23,303 nt of DNA from an uncultured Phascolarctobacterium sp. Lineage in GTDB: Bacteria; Bacillota; Negativicutes; Acidaminococcales; Acidaminococcaceae. Shown piece by piece: positions 16,881 through 23,303 of the stretch. The position numbers and the translations under genes are program-made. The notes under the pieces were generated by a model. That model made no database searches. It was not told the origin of the DNA and worked only from the letters and a program-made list of their open reading frames with translations. The stretch covers positions 1 through 23,303 of the forward strand of contig CAJLLL010000033.1 of the NCBI GenBank assembly GCA_905207485.1, in the 5' to 3' direction. How positions within the stretch are numbered: the first letter of the stretch is position 1; every line of letters begins with the position of its first letter.

Positions 16881-18041
16881 TTACATTTTTTCCAGAGCAG
16901 GAATCATTGCAAGTACAAGACCACCTGCTACTACGGATGCAACCTGACCAGCAACGTTTACACCGATAGCATGTTGGATGATGAAGTTGGTCGGGTCTTC
17001 TTTCAATGCCATTTTAGCAATTACACGGCCGGACATCGGGAATGCGGAAATGCCGCAAGCGCCGATCATCGGGTTAATCTTCTTGGTGCTGAACATGTTG
17101 AGCAGTTTAGCGAAGATTACACCGCCAACGGTATCGAATACGAATGCAACAGCGCCGAGAGCCATGATGAGAAGTACCTGGAAGTTCAGGAAACGTTCAG
17201 CAGTCATGGTACCGCCGATGGTAATACCAAGTACGAGGGTTACCAGGTTGGACAGTTCGTTCTGAGCGCAGTTGGACAGGTTGTCAACAACACCGGATTC
17301 TTTAAGAACGTTACCGAACATAAGAGCACCGATAAGAGCAACAGACAGAGGAGATACAACGCCTGCTACGATAACGATCATGATCGGGAACAAGAATTTA
17401 GTGGTGTCAGATACCGGTTCTTCGTTTTCGAAGCCCATGCGGATTTTGCGTTCGTTCTGAGTGGTAACTGCTTTAATAACAGGCGGTTGGATAACCGGAA
17501 CCAAAGACATGTAGCAGTAAGCAGCTACAGACAGAGGTCCAAGCAGTTCAACTGCATAACGGCTTGCTACATAAATGGTGGTCGGGCCGTCTGCTGCACC
17601 GATGATACCGATAGAGGAAGCATGCGGGAAGGAGAAGCCAAGGAAAGTAGCGCCGATAGCAGTAGCAAAAATACCGAACTGAGCAGCTGCTGCGAACAGC
17701 ATTACGGACGGACGGCGAATCAACGGAGCGAAGTCGCACATTGCGCCGATAGCAACGAAGATAAGTACAGGGAACAGTTCGTTTGCGATACCTGCATTGT
17801 ACAGGGTAATCAAGAAGCCTTCAGCACCCGGTTCAGTGGATACTGCAGAAGAATGCGGAATGTTTGCAAGAATTGCACCAAAGCCAATCGGGAGAAGCAG
17901 AGCAGGTTCATAGTCGTATTTAACAGCTAAGAAAATCAGCAATGCGCCGATAAGCCACATAATAACATGAGTATAGCTAAGACCAAGAATACCCTTCAGG
18001 AGTTCTTCAAGATAAGGGTATTGTACGAGTAAAGAATCCAT
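16881..18041 (-). CDS. mmdB: Na+-translocating decarboxylase beta subunit (methylmalonyl-CoA decarboxylase MmdB)
   Basis: The membrane subunit decarboxylates carboxybiotin and pumps Na+ out of the cell. The 386-aa protein is highly hydrophobic, with about ten spans. It has the OadB-family signature GAADGPTTIYVASR (D151 in the DGPT motif, matching the essential Asp of OadB) and the block YMSLVPVIQPPVIKA. The ATG at 18039-18041 is 7 nt after GGAGG; the open frame reaches 17 codons further but without a Shine-Dalgarno. Oxaloacetate and glutaconyl-CoA decarboxylases share this subunit; methylmalonyl-CoA is the likely substrate because mutase and epimerase genes lie in the same cluster. Confidence 0.95.
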   Translation of the reverse strand: MDSLLVQYPYLEELLKGILGLSYTHVIMWLIGALLIFLAVKYDYEPALLLPIGFGAILANIPHSSAVSTEPGAEGFLITLYNAGIANELFPVLIFVAIGAMCDFAPLIRRPSVMLFAAAAQFGIFATAIGATFLGFSFPHASSIGIIGAADGPTTIYVASRYAVELLGPLSVAAYCYMSLVPVIQPPVIKAVTTQNERKIRMGFENEEPVSDTTKFLFPIMIVIVAGVVSPLSVALIGALMFGNVLKESGVVDNLSNCAQNELSNLVTLVLGITIGGTMTAERFLNFQVLLIMALGAVAFVFDTVGGVIFAKLLNMFSTKKINPMIGACGISAFPMSGRVIAKMALKEDPTNFIIQHAIGVNVAGQVASVVAGGLVLAMIPALEKM

Positions 18042-18085
18042 TCTTAAACCTCCAATATTCAATTGCTTTCCTATAAATTCATCAG

Positions 18086-18120
18086 ATAGCAATGCCGGTA
18101 GTTACCTGCCGGCATGCTAT
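18086..18120 (-). promoter_or_regulatory. Intercistronic hairpin between mmdC and mmdB
   Basis: ATAGCA pairs with TGCTAT and TGCCGG with CCGGCA, with one bulged A and a 10-nt loop. No T-run follows, so full termination is unlikely. Probably an mRNA stability or processing element. Confidence 0.5.
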
Positions 18121-18143
18121 TATAATTGAAGAATTGAAGGAAA

Positions 18144-18539
18144 TTAGCCGATAACTGCCATGGTCTGGCCAGGTTTTACGTTTTCGTTAACGTTTACGTT
18201 GATGGATTTAACGGTGCCGTCAACAGGTGCAGCAATTTCGTTCTGCATTTTCATAGCTTCGAGCATGAGAACTACGTCGCCTTTTTTAACTGCGTCGCCT
18301 ACTTTAGCAACGATTTTGCTTACTTTGCCCGGCATAGGAGCGTTCAGCGGGGTGTCGCCAGCTGCTACTACTGCAGGAGCAGGAGCTGCTGCCGGAGCGG
18401 GAGCCGGAGCGGGAGCCGGAGCAGGAGCTGCTACCGGAGCCGGAGCGGGAGCTGCTGCAACCGGAGCTGCTACAACGCCTTCTTCTGCAACTTCAACAGT
18501 GTAAGCTACACCATTAACGTTAACTTTGAATTTTCTCAT
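18144..18539 (-). CDS. mmdC: Biotin carrier subunit of methylmalonyl-CoA decarboxylase (MmdC)
   Basis: A 131-aa biotin carboxyl carrier protein. A short N-terminal domain (MRKFKVNVNGVAYTVEV) leads to a flexible Ala/Pro linker (about 24-60) and then a biotinyl domain with EAMKM (94-98), Lys97 being the biotinylation site, placed 35 residues from the C-terminus as in the family. It carries CO2 from MmdA to MmdB. The ATG at 18537-18539 is 8 nt after GGAGG; an ATG five codons upstream overlaps that Shine-Dalgarno. It sits between the 99-aa accessory subunit and mmdB. Confidence 0.96.
   Translation of the reverse strand: MRKFKVNVNGVAYTVEVAEEGVVAAPVAAAPAPAPVAAPAPAPAPAPAPAAAPAPAVVAAGDTPLNAPMPGKVSKIVAKVGDAVKKGDVVLMLEAMKMQNEIAAPVDGTVKSINVNVNENVKPGQTMAVIG
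18375..18470. repeat. Ala/Pro codon repeat within mmdC
   Basis: Imperfect repeats of the unit GGAGCGGGAGCC and close variants on the plus strand encode the Ala-Pro linker of the biotin carrier. The near-repetition could allow slippage and length variation between strains. Confidence 0.7.
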
Positions 18540-18583
18540 TTGAAATTCCTCCATTTCACTTTTTGAAAAATTTTTTATTATCG

Positions 18584-18610
18584 TGCGGCAGGTATTAGTT
18601 GCCTGCCGCA
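18584..18610 (-). promoter_or_regulatory. Intercistronic hairpin between the 99-aa subunit and mmdC
   Basis: A perfect 9-bp stem, TGCGGCAGG (18584-18592) with CCTGCCGCA (18602-18610), and a 9-nt loop. On the minus strand it is followed by CGATAATAAAAAATTTTT, with no immediate T-run, so strong termination is doubtful. Confidence 0.5.
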
Positions 18611-18624
18611 GTCAAAACTAAAAA

Positions 18625-18924
18625 TTAATAGCATTCCTGTCTTTTGTTCATCAAAGACAAGCGGCCAGTCTGAGCCCAAAGCGTACTCGGTTTTTTAATA
18701 CGTACTACAGCTACGCCGCCGCCAGCATGCTGGATAGCTGCTGCCATTGCTGCAATCATTTCATCGTCATTCATAACCATGCCGATTGCACCGCTGATAG
18801 CTGCAATTACTTCGGGGGGAGTCCCGGCAGGAACGGCAGGAGCTGCAGCTACAGGAGCCGGAGCGGGAGCAGCTTTCGGAGCTTCTTTCTTTTTGCTGCT
18901 ACCAAATAATCCAAAAAATCCCAT
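18625..18924 (-). CDS. Soluble accessory subunit of methylmalonyl-CoA decarboxylase (MmdD/MmdE C-terminal type)
   Basis: A 99-aa protein: a short start (MGFFGLFGSSKKKEAPK), an Ala/Pro linker (about 18-34), then a C-terminal domain (PPEVIAAISGAIGMVM to the end) with a WAQTGR motif resembling the C-terminus of OadG/MmdD and MmdE subunits. It has no membrane span, unlike standard MmdD/OadG/GcdD. It lies between mmdA and mmdC, the usual place for mmdD in Veillonella. The missing span is plausibly the 41-aa protein at 16692-16817. Such subunits help assemble the alpha subunit with the membrane part. Membership is inferred from composition, motif and position. Confidence 0.75.
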   Translation of the reverse strand: MGFFGLFGSSKKKEAPKAAPAPAPVAAAPAVPAGTPPEVIAAISGAIGMVMNDDEMIAAMAAAIQHAGGGVAVVRIKKPSTLWAQTGRLSLMNKRQECY

Positions 18925-18946
18925 TACGATTTCCCCTTTCTATGCA

Positions 18947-20473
18947 TTAGAGCGGAATGTTACCATGTTTCTTAGCCGGACGGCTTTCGCGTTTGGATTC
19001 CAGCATCTGCAGTGCATTGATAATGGTCGGGCGGGAATCTTTCGGTTGAATTACGATATCAACCATGCCACGTTTTGCAGCCTGATACGGGGTTGCAAAG
19101 TTGTCAATGTATTCAGCGGTTTTAGCTTCAACATCAGGATCTTTACGGAAAATGATGTTAGCTGCGCCGGCAGGACCCATAACTGCGATTTCAGCAGTCG
19201 GCCATGCGATAACCTGGTCAGCGCCAAGTTCCTGAGAGCACATTGCGAGGTAAGAACCGCCGTAAGCTTTACGGGTAATCAAGGTGATTTTAGGTACGGT
19301 TGCTTCAGAGTATGCATAGAGCATCTTAGCGCCGTGACGGATGATGCCGCCATATTCTTGGTTGGTGCCCGGCAGGAAGCCCGGTACGTCAACCAGGTTC
19401 AACAGAGGAATGTTGAAAGCGTCGCAGAAGCGAATGAAGCGGGAAGATTTGTCAGATGCATTGATGTCAAGGCAACCTGCCATAACTTTCGGCTGGTTAG
19501 CAATAATACCTACGGTCTGGCCATCCATACGAGCGAAGCAGGTAATGATGTTCATTGCGTAGTATTGCTGAGATTCATAGAATTCACCGTTATCAACGAT
19601 GCTCTTGATAACGTCTTTCATGTCGTAAGGAGCATTGGAGTTATCAGGAATAACGCTGTTCAGAGCTTCGTCCGTACGGGTCGGGGAGTCGCCGGTTTCA
19701 ATAATCGGAGCGCCTTCCATGTTGTTGGACGGGAGGAAGCTTAAGAGATAACGGATTTGTTTAATGCAGTCTTCGTCGTTTTCAGCAGCAAAGTGAGCTA
19801 CACCGGAAGTCTGGTTGTGGGTCATAGCGCCGCCCAGTTCTTCTTGGGTAACTTCTTCGCCGGTAACGGATTTAACAACTGCCGGGCCGGTAATGAACAT
19901 TTTGGAAGTGTTCTTTACCATGTAGATGAAGTCGGTCAGAGCCGGGCTGTATACAGCGCCGCCTGCGGAAGGACCCATGATAGCAGAAATCTGCGGAATA
20001 ACACCGGATGCAGCGGTGTTTTCAAAGAAGATTTTGCCGTAGCCGCCCAGAGCGTCAACTGCTTCCTGAATACGAGCACCGCCGGAATCGTTCAGGCCAA
20101 CGCACGGAGCACCCATTTTGAGAGCAAGACGCTGAACTTTAACGATTTTGTTTGCATGCATTTCGCCGAGGGAGCCGCCTTCAACGGTGAAGTCCTGAGC
20201 GAATACATAAACCAAACGGCCGTCAACAGTGCCGTAACCGGTGGTTACACCTTCGCCCGGGAGTTCTTTTTTATCCTGACCGAAGTTGGTGCAACGATGG
20301 CTTACGAAGCGATCCAATTCAACGAAGCTACCTTCGTCAAGTAATAATGCGATTCTCTCACGAGCAGTCAGTTTACCGCTTTCATGCTGTTTAGCTACTT
20401 TCTTTTCGCCGCCAGCTGCGATAATGTGTTCGGAGAGTTTGAGCATTTTCTCAATTCTTTCTTGAGTAGACAA
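18947..20473 (-). CDS. mmdA: Methylmalonyl-CoA decarboxylase alpha subunit (carboxyltransferase)
   Basis: MmdA transfers the carboxyl group of (S)-methylmalonyl-CoA to biotin on MmdC, leaving propionyl-CoA. The 508-aa protein has the two crotonase-like halves of the acyl-CoA carboxyltransferase family, with GLNDSGGARIQEAVDALGG (about 126-144), ISAIMGPSAGGAVYSPALTD, and in the second half AYGGSYLAMCSQELGAD and WPTAEIAVMGPAGAANI. Length is normal. The start is TTG (20471-20473), 8 nt after GGAGG. It leads the decarboxylase genes and follows the epimerase gene by 133 bp. Propionyl-CoA carboxylase beta is the main look-alike; the mmdB and mmdC genes settle it. Confidence 0.96.
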   Translation of the reverse strand: MSTQERIEKMLKLSEHIIAAGGEKKVAKQHESGKLTARERIALLLDEGSFVELDRFVSHRCTNFGQDKKELPGEGVTTGYGTVDGRLVYVFAQDFTVEGGSLGEMHANKIVKVQRLALKMGAPCVGLNDSGGARIQEAVDALGGYGKIFFENTAASGVIPQISAIMGPSAGGAVYSPALTDFIYMVKNTSKMFITGPAVVKSVTGEEVTQEELGGAMTHNQTSGVAHFAAENDEDCIKQIRYLLSFLPSNNMEGAPIIETGDSPTRTDEALNSVIPDNSNAPYDMKDVIKSIVDNGEFYESQQYYAMNIITCFARMDGQTVGIIANQPKVMAGCLDINASDKSSRFIRFCDAFNIPLLNLVDVPGFLPGTNQEYGGIIRHGAKMLYAYSEATVPKITLITRKAYGGSYLAMCSQELGADQVIAWPTAEIAVMGPAGAANIIFRKDPDVEAKTAEYIDNFATPYQAAKRGMVDIVIQPKDSRPTIINALQMLESKRESRPAKKHGNIPL

Positions 20474-20513
20474 ATCTTACACCTCCATATAATTGGGGAG
20501 AACTTATTTATAC

Positions 20514-20552
20514 ATACAGGCGGACGTAATTATAACGCCCGTCTGCGTGTAT
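20514..20552 (-). promoter_or_regulatory. Imperfect intercistronic hairpin between the epimerase gene and mmdA
   Basis: A 13-bp stem (20514-20526 with 20540-20552) with one mismatch and one G-U pair. The same gap holds a second weak inverted repeat near 20588-20609. Likely RNA structure rather than a terminator, but weaker than the other intercistronic hairpins. Confidence 0.35.
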
Positions 20553-20606
20553 CAGAATAATTTTTTTGCTGCCTTAAGGCAACATTAATTTCCGCTTACG
20601 CAGAAA

Positions 20607-21023
20607 TTATTTTTTTGCAGGAGCGCAGAGTTCGAGCAAAATGCCAACAGATTTCGGATGAACGAAAGCGATGTCCATTCCGCCTGCACCGCCGCGAGGT
20701 GCTTTGTCAATCATGATGCCGCCTTTTTCCTGTACGCCGGCGATAGCAGCTTCGATGTCGTCAACACGGAGAGCAATGTGCTGGATGCCCTGGCCGTTTT
20801 TAGCAATGTATTTGCCGATCGGGCCATCATTGTTTTCGGTAATATCAACAAGAAGCTCAAGCAGGGTTTCGCCGCAAGGAATGAAAACGGTTTTTACGCC
20901 CTGTTCGGGAACCGGTTCTTCACCAGTGCATTCCAGACCGAGAACTTCGGTGTAGAATTTTTTGGATACATCCAAATCTTTGCAGGCAATACCTACATGG
21001 TCAACACAAATTACTTTGAACAT
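20607..21023 (-). CDS. mce: Methylmalonyl-CoA epimerase
   Basis: The enzyme converts (R)-methylmalonyl-CoA made by the mutase to the (S) form used by the decarboxylase. The 138-aa protein belongs to the vicinal-oxygen-chelate (glyoxalase) fold, with metal ligands visible as H9 (DHVGIA), E56 (LLELLVD), H82 (QHIALRV) and E131 (LLELCAP). AAGGAGG precedes the ATG. It sits between meaB (34 bp upstream) and mmdA, as expected for the pathway. Confidence 0.96.
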   Translation of the reverse strand: MFKVICVDHVGIACKDLDVSKKFYTEVLGLECTGEEPVPEQGVKTVFIPCGETLLELLVDITENNDGPIGKYIAKNGQGIQHIALRVDDIEAAIAGVQEKGGIMIDKAPRGGAGGMDIAFVHPKSVGILLELCAPAKK

Positions 21024-21057
21024 TTTTAATTCCTCCTTAAAGAATTATTTGGTGGTT

Positions 21058-21996
21058 TTATTTCAAAACTTTACCAACAATGTCATTAACTACAGAGTAC
21101 GGTTCAATTTCACGTGCCTGCAGTTTTTCTACCAAGGAATCAAATTCGTTGGTAGCCACTACATTCTGATCGATATAACGGTTAACTTTGTCGTTAAGCA
21201 TCGCGGTAACCTCATTTTTAATACGGGCTTTGCGGATTTTAACGATTTCGCCGCTGTCGAACAGATATTTTTGATGATCCTCAATGGAATCAACTACTGC
21301 CTCTATACCTTCACCCTTGCTGGCAATGGTCCGGTTGATCGGCGGACGCCAGCTAACATGTTCGGGATTTAATTCCAACATCATTTCAATCTCTATGTTG
21401 AGCTTGTCTGTGCCCTCACGATCTGCTTTGTTAATTGTGAACAAGTCACCGATCTCAAGTATACCTGCTTTAATAGCCTGGATATCATCACCCATGCCGG
21501 GGATTACAACAACCATGGTAGTATCAGCAGTTTTTACGATGTCAACTTCAGACTGGCCTACACCTACGGTTTCAATAATAATGATATCAAAACCAAATGC
21601 ATCCATCAGTTTTACTGCATCGCCTGCTTTTTGTGATAAGCCGCCCAAGCTGCCTCTGGTAGCCATAGAACGGACAAAAATGCCTTCATCAGAAGACAGA
21701 TCCAACATTCTGATACGGTCGCCAAGAATAGCGCCGCCGGAGAACGGACTAGTAGGGTCAACTGCAATAATGCCAACAGTTTTGCCGCGTTTGCGGAATT
21801 CTTTGGCAAGTTTATCGGTCAAAGTACTTTTGCCAGCACCCGGAGGTCCGGTTATACCAATGACATAAGCATTGCCGGTGTGGGGATATAAAGCCGTCAT
21901 AATTTCAACGGCATTGTCATACTCGTTTTCAACGGCCGTAATTGCTTTGGCCAGTGCTAAACGGTTGTGGTTTAATACGCCTTCAACAATGTTCAA
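21058..21996 (-). CDS. meaB: MeaB/ArgK-family GTPase, methylmalonyl-CoA mutase chaperone
   Basis: A G3E-family GTPase that loads and protects the B12 cofactor of methylmalonyl-CoA mutase. The 312-aa protein has the P-loop GPPGAGKS (50-57), VDPTSPFSGGAILGDRIRM (switch I region), ETVGVGQSEVD (switch II) and the guanine motif NKAD. The start is TTG (21994-21996) behind AAGGCGGTG. It lies between the B12-binding mutase subunit and the epimerase gene. Older annotations call this family a lysine/arginine/ornithine transport ATPase (ArgK), which the context argues against. Confidence 0.95.
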   Translation of the reverse strand: MNIVEGVLNHNRLALAKAITAVENEYDNAVEIMTALYPHTGNAYVIGITGPPGAGKSTLTDKLAKEFRKRGKTVGIIAVDPTSPFSGGAILGDRIRMLDLSSDEGIFVRSMATRGSLGGLSQKAGDAVKLMDAFGFDIIIIETVGVGQSEVDIVKTADTTMVVVIPGMGDDIQAIKAGILEIGDLFTINKADREGTDKLNIEIEMMLELNPEHVSWRPPINRTIASKGEGIEAVVDSIEDHQKYLFDSGEIVKIRKARIKNEVTAMLNDKVNRYIDQNVVATNEFDSLVEKLQAREIEPYSVVNDIVGKVLK

Positions 21997-22015
21997 ATTT
22001 CACACCGCCTTGTTG

Positions 22016-22077
22016 AGGTCTGATAAAAATTTATAGGTTGCAAGGCGGACAAGCCGCCTTGCAAATTTTTAAGACCT
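22016..22077 (-). promoter_or_regulatory. Long intercistronic hairpin between the B12 subunit gene and meaB
   Basis: A perfect 11-bp core (22038-22048 with 22054-22064) and 5-nt loop is flanked by further complementary segments: AAAAATTT (22025-22032) with AAATTTTT (22063-22070), and AGGTCT (22016-22021) with AGACCT (22072-22077). The minus strand downstream of the core is CCTATAAATTTTTATC, only weakly terminator-like. It may attenuate or stabilise the mRNA after the mutase genes. Confidence 0.6.
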
Positions 22078-22080
22078 AAA

Positions 22081-22470
22081 TTATTTTACGTTTGCGTTGA
22101 TGAAGTCAACGATAGCGCTGGTCGGGGTGCCCGGAGTGAATACTTCGGCAATGCCAGCAGCTTTCAAACCAGGAATGTCAGCGTCAGGAATAACGCCGCC
22201 GCCGATAACCAGAACATCGTTCAGACCTTTTTCTTTCAAAAGTTCTACAACTTTCGGGAAAAGGGTGTTATGAGCGCCGGAGAGCAGGCTCAGAGCAACA
22301 ACTTTAACGTCGTCCTGCAGAGCAGCTTCAGCGATTTGTTCCGGGGTCAGACGGATACCGGTATAAATTACTTCAAAACCAGCGTCGCGCAATGCACGAG
22401 CTACAACTTTAGCACCGCGGTCATGTCCATCAAGACCCGGTTTTGCTACTAAAACTCTGATATTAGACAT
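22081..22470 (-). CDS. mcmA2: Methylmalonyl-CoA mutase, separate B12-binding subunit
   Basis: A 129-aa stand-alone cobalamin-binding domain. It shows the base-off/His-on motif DGHDRG (D14, H16, G19), a central LSLLSGAH, and VIGGGVIPDAD. Together with the larger catalytic subunit it forms the mutase that converts succinyl-CoA to (R)-methylmalonyl-CoA. It is encoded 37 bp after the catalytic gene, with a Shine-Dalgarno GGAGGTAAGTA before the ATG. In many bacteria this domain is fused to the large subunit; here it is separate. Methyltransferase corrinoid proteins are the alternative, but the neighbours favour the mutase. Confidence 0.94.
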   Translation of the reverse strand: MSNIRVLVAKPGLDGHDRGAKVVARALRDAGFEVIYTGIRLTPEQIAEAALQDDVKVVALSLLSGAHNTLFPKVVELLKEKGLNDVLVIGGGVIPDADIPGLKAAGIAEVFTPGTPTSAIVDFINANVK

Positions 22471-22507
22471 TATCTACTTACCTCCCTATTATTGTTGGCT
22501 AAGTTAA

Positions 22508-23303
22508 TTACAGTTGGGTATGAGCCTGGTATTCGCCGAATACTTTTCTCATTACGCCGCAGATTTCGCCTTCGGTTGCATAAGCTTTAACAGCGTCGAG
22601 GATCAAAGGCATCAGGTTAACGCTTTCATCAGCGCAGCCTGCTTCGAGAGCAGCAAGAGTTGCGTCAACTTTAGCCTGGTCACGGCGAGCTTTCAGAGCT
22701 GCAATTTTTTCAGCCTGCAGTTTGCCTACAGAACCGTCTACGCGGAGCAGGTTTTTCGGGGGTTCTTCTTCCTGCTGGAATTTGTTAACGCCAACGATAA
22801 TACGGTTGCCTTTTTCAACGTCCATCTGCCATTTGTAAGCGGAATTCTGAATTTCTTTCTGGATGTAGCCTTTAGCGATAGCTTCCGGAGCGCCGCCGAG
22901 TTCATCAATTTTCTTGATGTATTCCCAAGCTTCAGCTTCGATTTTGTTGGTCAAAGCTTCTACATAGTAGGAACCGCCCAACGGGTCAATGGTGTCAGCC
23001 AGGCCGGATTCATAAGCAACGATCTGCTGAGTACGCAGTGCGATGGTTACGGATTCAGTAGTCGGCAGAGCCAAAGCTTCGTCTTTGGAGTTGGTGTGCA
23101 GGGACTGGGTACCACCCATTACAGCTGCTGCAGTCTGCAGAGCAACACGAACGATGTTGTTGTTCGGCTGCTGAGCGGTCAGCATGGAACCTGCGGTCTG
23201 GGTATGTACGCGGAGCATCATGGATTTAGCTTTCTTAGCGCCGAAACGTTCTTTCATAACTTTAGCCCATACACGACGGGAAGCGCGGAATTTAGCAACT
23301 TCT
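22508..23303 (-). CDS. mcmA1: Methylmalonyl-CoA mutase catalytic subunit, 5' end cut by window
   Basis: The C-terminal 264 residues of the mutase TIM-barrel subunit, which rearranges succinyl-CoA to methylmalonyl-CoA by radical chemistry. Visible family blocks are FRASRRVWAKVMKERFG, RVHTQTAGSMLTAQQP (the His and Gln contact the CoA substrate in known mutases), MGGTQSLHTNSKDEALALPT and DTIDPLGGSYYVEALTN. The frame continues unbroken to the window edge, so the Met at 23257 is internal. It ends without a B12 domain, which is supplied by the next gene. Related isobutyryl-CoA or ethylmalonyl-CoA mutases are possible by sequence, but the pathway genes around it point to methylmalonyl-CoA. Confidence 0.94.
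   Translation of the reverse strand, partial: EVAKFRASRRVWAKVMKERFGAKKAKSMMLRVHTQTAGSMLTAQQPNNNIVRVALQTAAAVMGGTQSLHTNSKDEALALPTTESVTIALRTQQIVAYESGLADTIDPLGGSYYVEALTNKIEAEAWEYIKKIDELGGAPEAIAKGYIQKEIQNSAYKWQMDVEKGNRIIVGVNKFQQEEEPPKNLLRVDGSVGKLQAEKIAALKARRDQAKVDATLAALEAGCADESVNLMPLILDAVKAYATEGEICGVMRKVFGEYQAHTQL

Noticed and set aside
16842..17930. 362-codon plus-strand open frame opposite mmdB
   Set aside because: An antisense shadow of a strongly codon-biased gene; no Shine-Dalgarno, promoter or recognisable protein features.

Overview
The window comes from an anaerobic Negativicutes bacterium. The best fit is Acidaminococcaceae, close to Phascolarctobacterium, a gut specialist that ferments succinate to propionate. 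This rests on a methylmalonyl-CoA mutase / epimerase / Na+-pumping decarboxylase gene set of the Veillonella/Acidaminococcus type, dicarboxylate carriers beside it, and an mre-mrd cell-shape cluster of Firmicutes type. The genus is inferred. Every gene I can support lies on the minus strand, so transcription runs from right to left. I see no tRNA, rRNA, insertion sequence, CRISPR repeat array or riboswitch.

Right part (23303 down to 13696): a propionate-forming energy module. In transcription order it holds the methylmalonyl-CoA mutase catalytic subunit (cut by the window edge), a separate B12-binding subunit, the MeaB GTPase chaperone, methylmalonyl-CoA epimerase, and the biotin-dependent Na+-translocating decarboxylase (mmdA, a 99-aa accessory subunit, biotin carrier mmdC, membrane subunit mmdB, and a 41-aa single-span subunit). 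Two tandem copies of a MatC/SLC13-like dicarboxylate carrier follow. The first-transcribed carrier copy has a one-base deletion near its 5' end. The membrane span and the C-terminal part of the usual gamma/delta (OadG/MmdD) subunit appear to be encoded by two separate genes. Most gaps in this cluster carry strong hairpins. A rho-independent terminator closes it at 13631-13667.

Middle (13611 down to 10958): a class III (CaiB/BaiF) CoA-transferase with its own promoter and terminator, then a two-gene unit for a membrane protein and a zinc-ribbon protein of unknown role. The promoter of that pair lies inside the CoA-transferase terminator. The CoA-transferase is a candidate for moving CoA from propionyl-CoA to succinate, which would close the cycle. 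That is inference from position.

Left-middle (10909 down to 2179): the cell-shape operon radC-mreB-mreC-mreD-mrdA-rodA, continuing into a B12-binding-type radical SAM protein and its DUF2344 partner. It has a recognisable promoter upstream of radC and a strong terminator after the last gene.

Left edge (2103 to 1): a visibly AT-rich gene for Cas3, most like the type I-C form, which runs off the window at its 3' end. The rest of the CRISPR-Cas locus should lie to the left.

No stretch longer than 300 bases lacks a gene. Several gene starts were set by Shine-Dalgarno position rather than by the longest open frame: the radical SAM gene, mrdA, the 234-aa membrane protein, the CoA-transferase, mmdC and mmdB.
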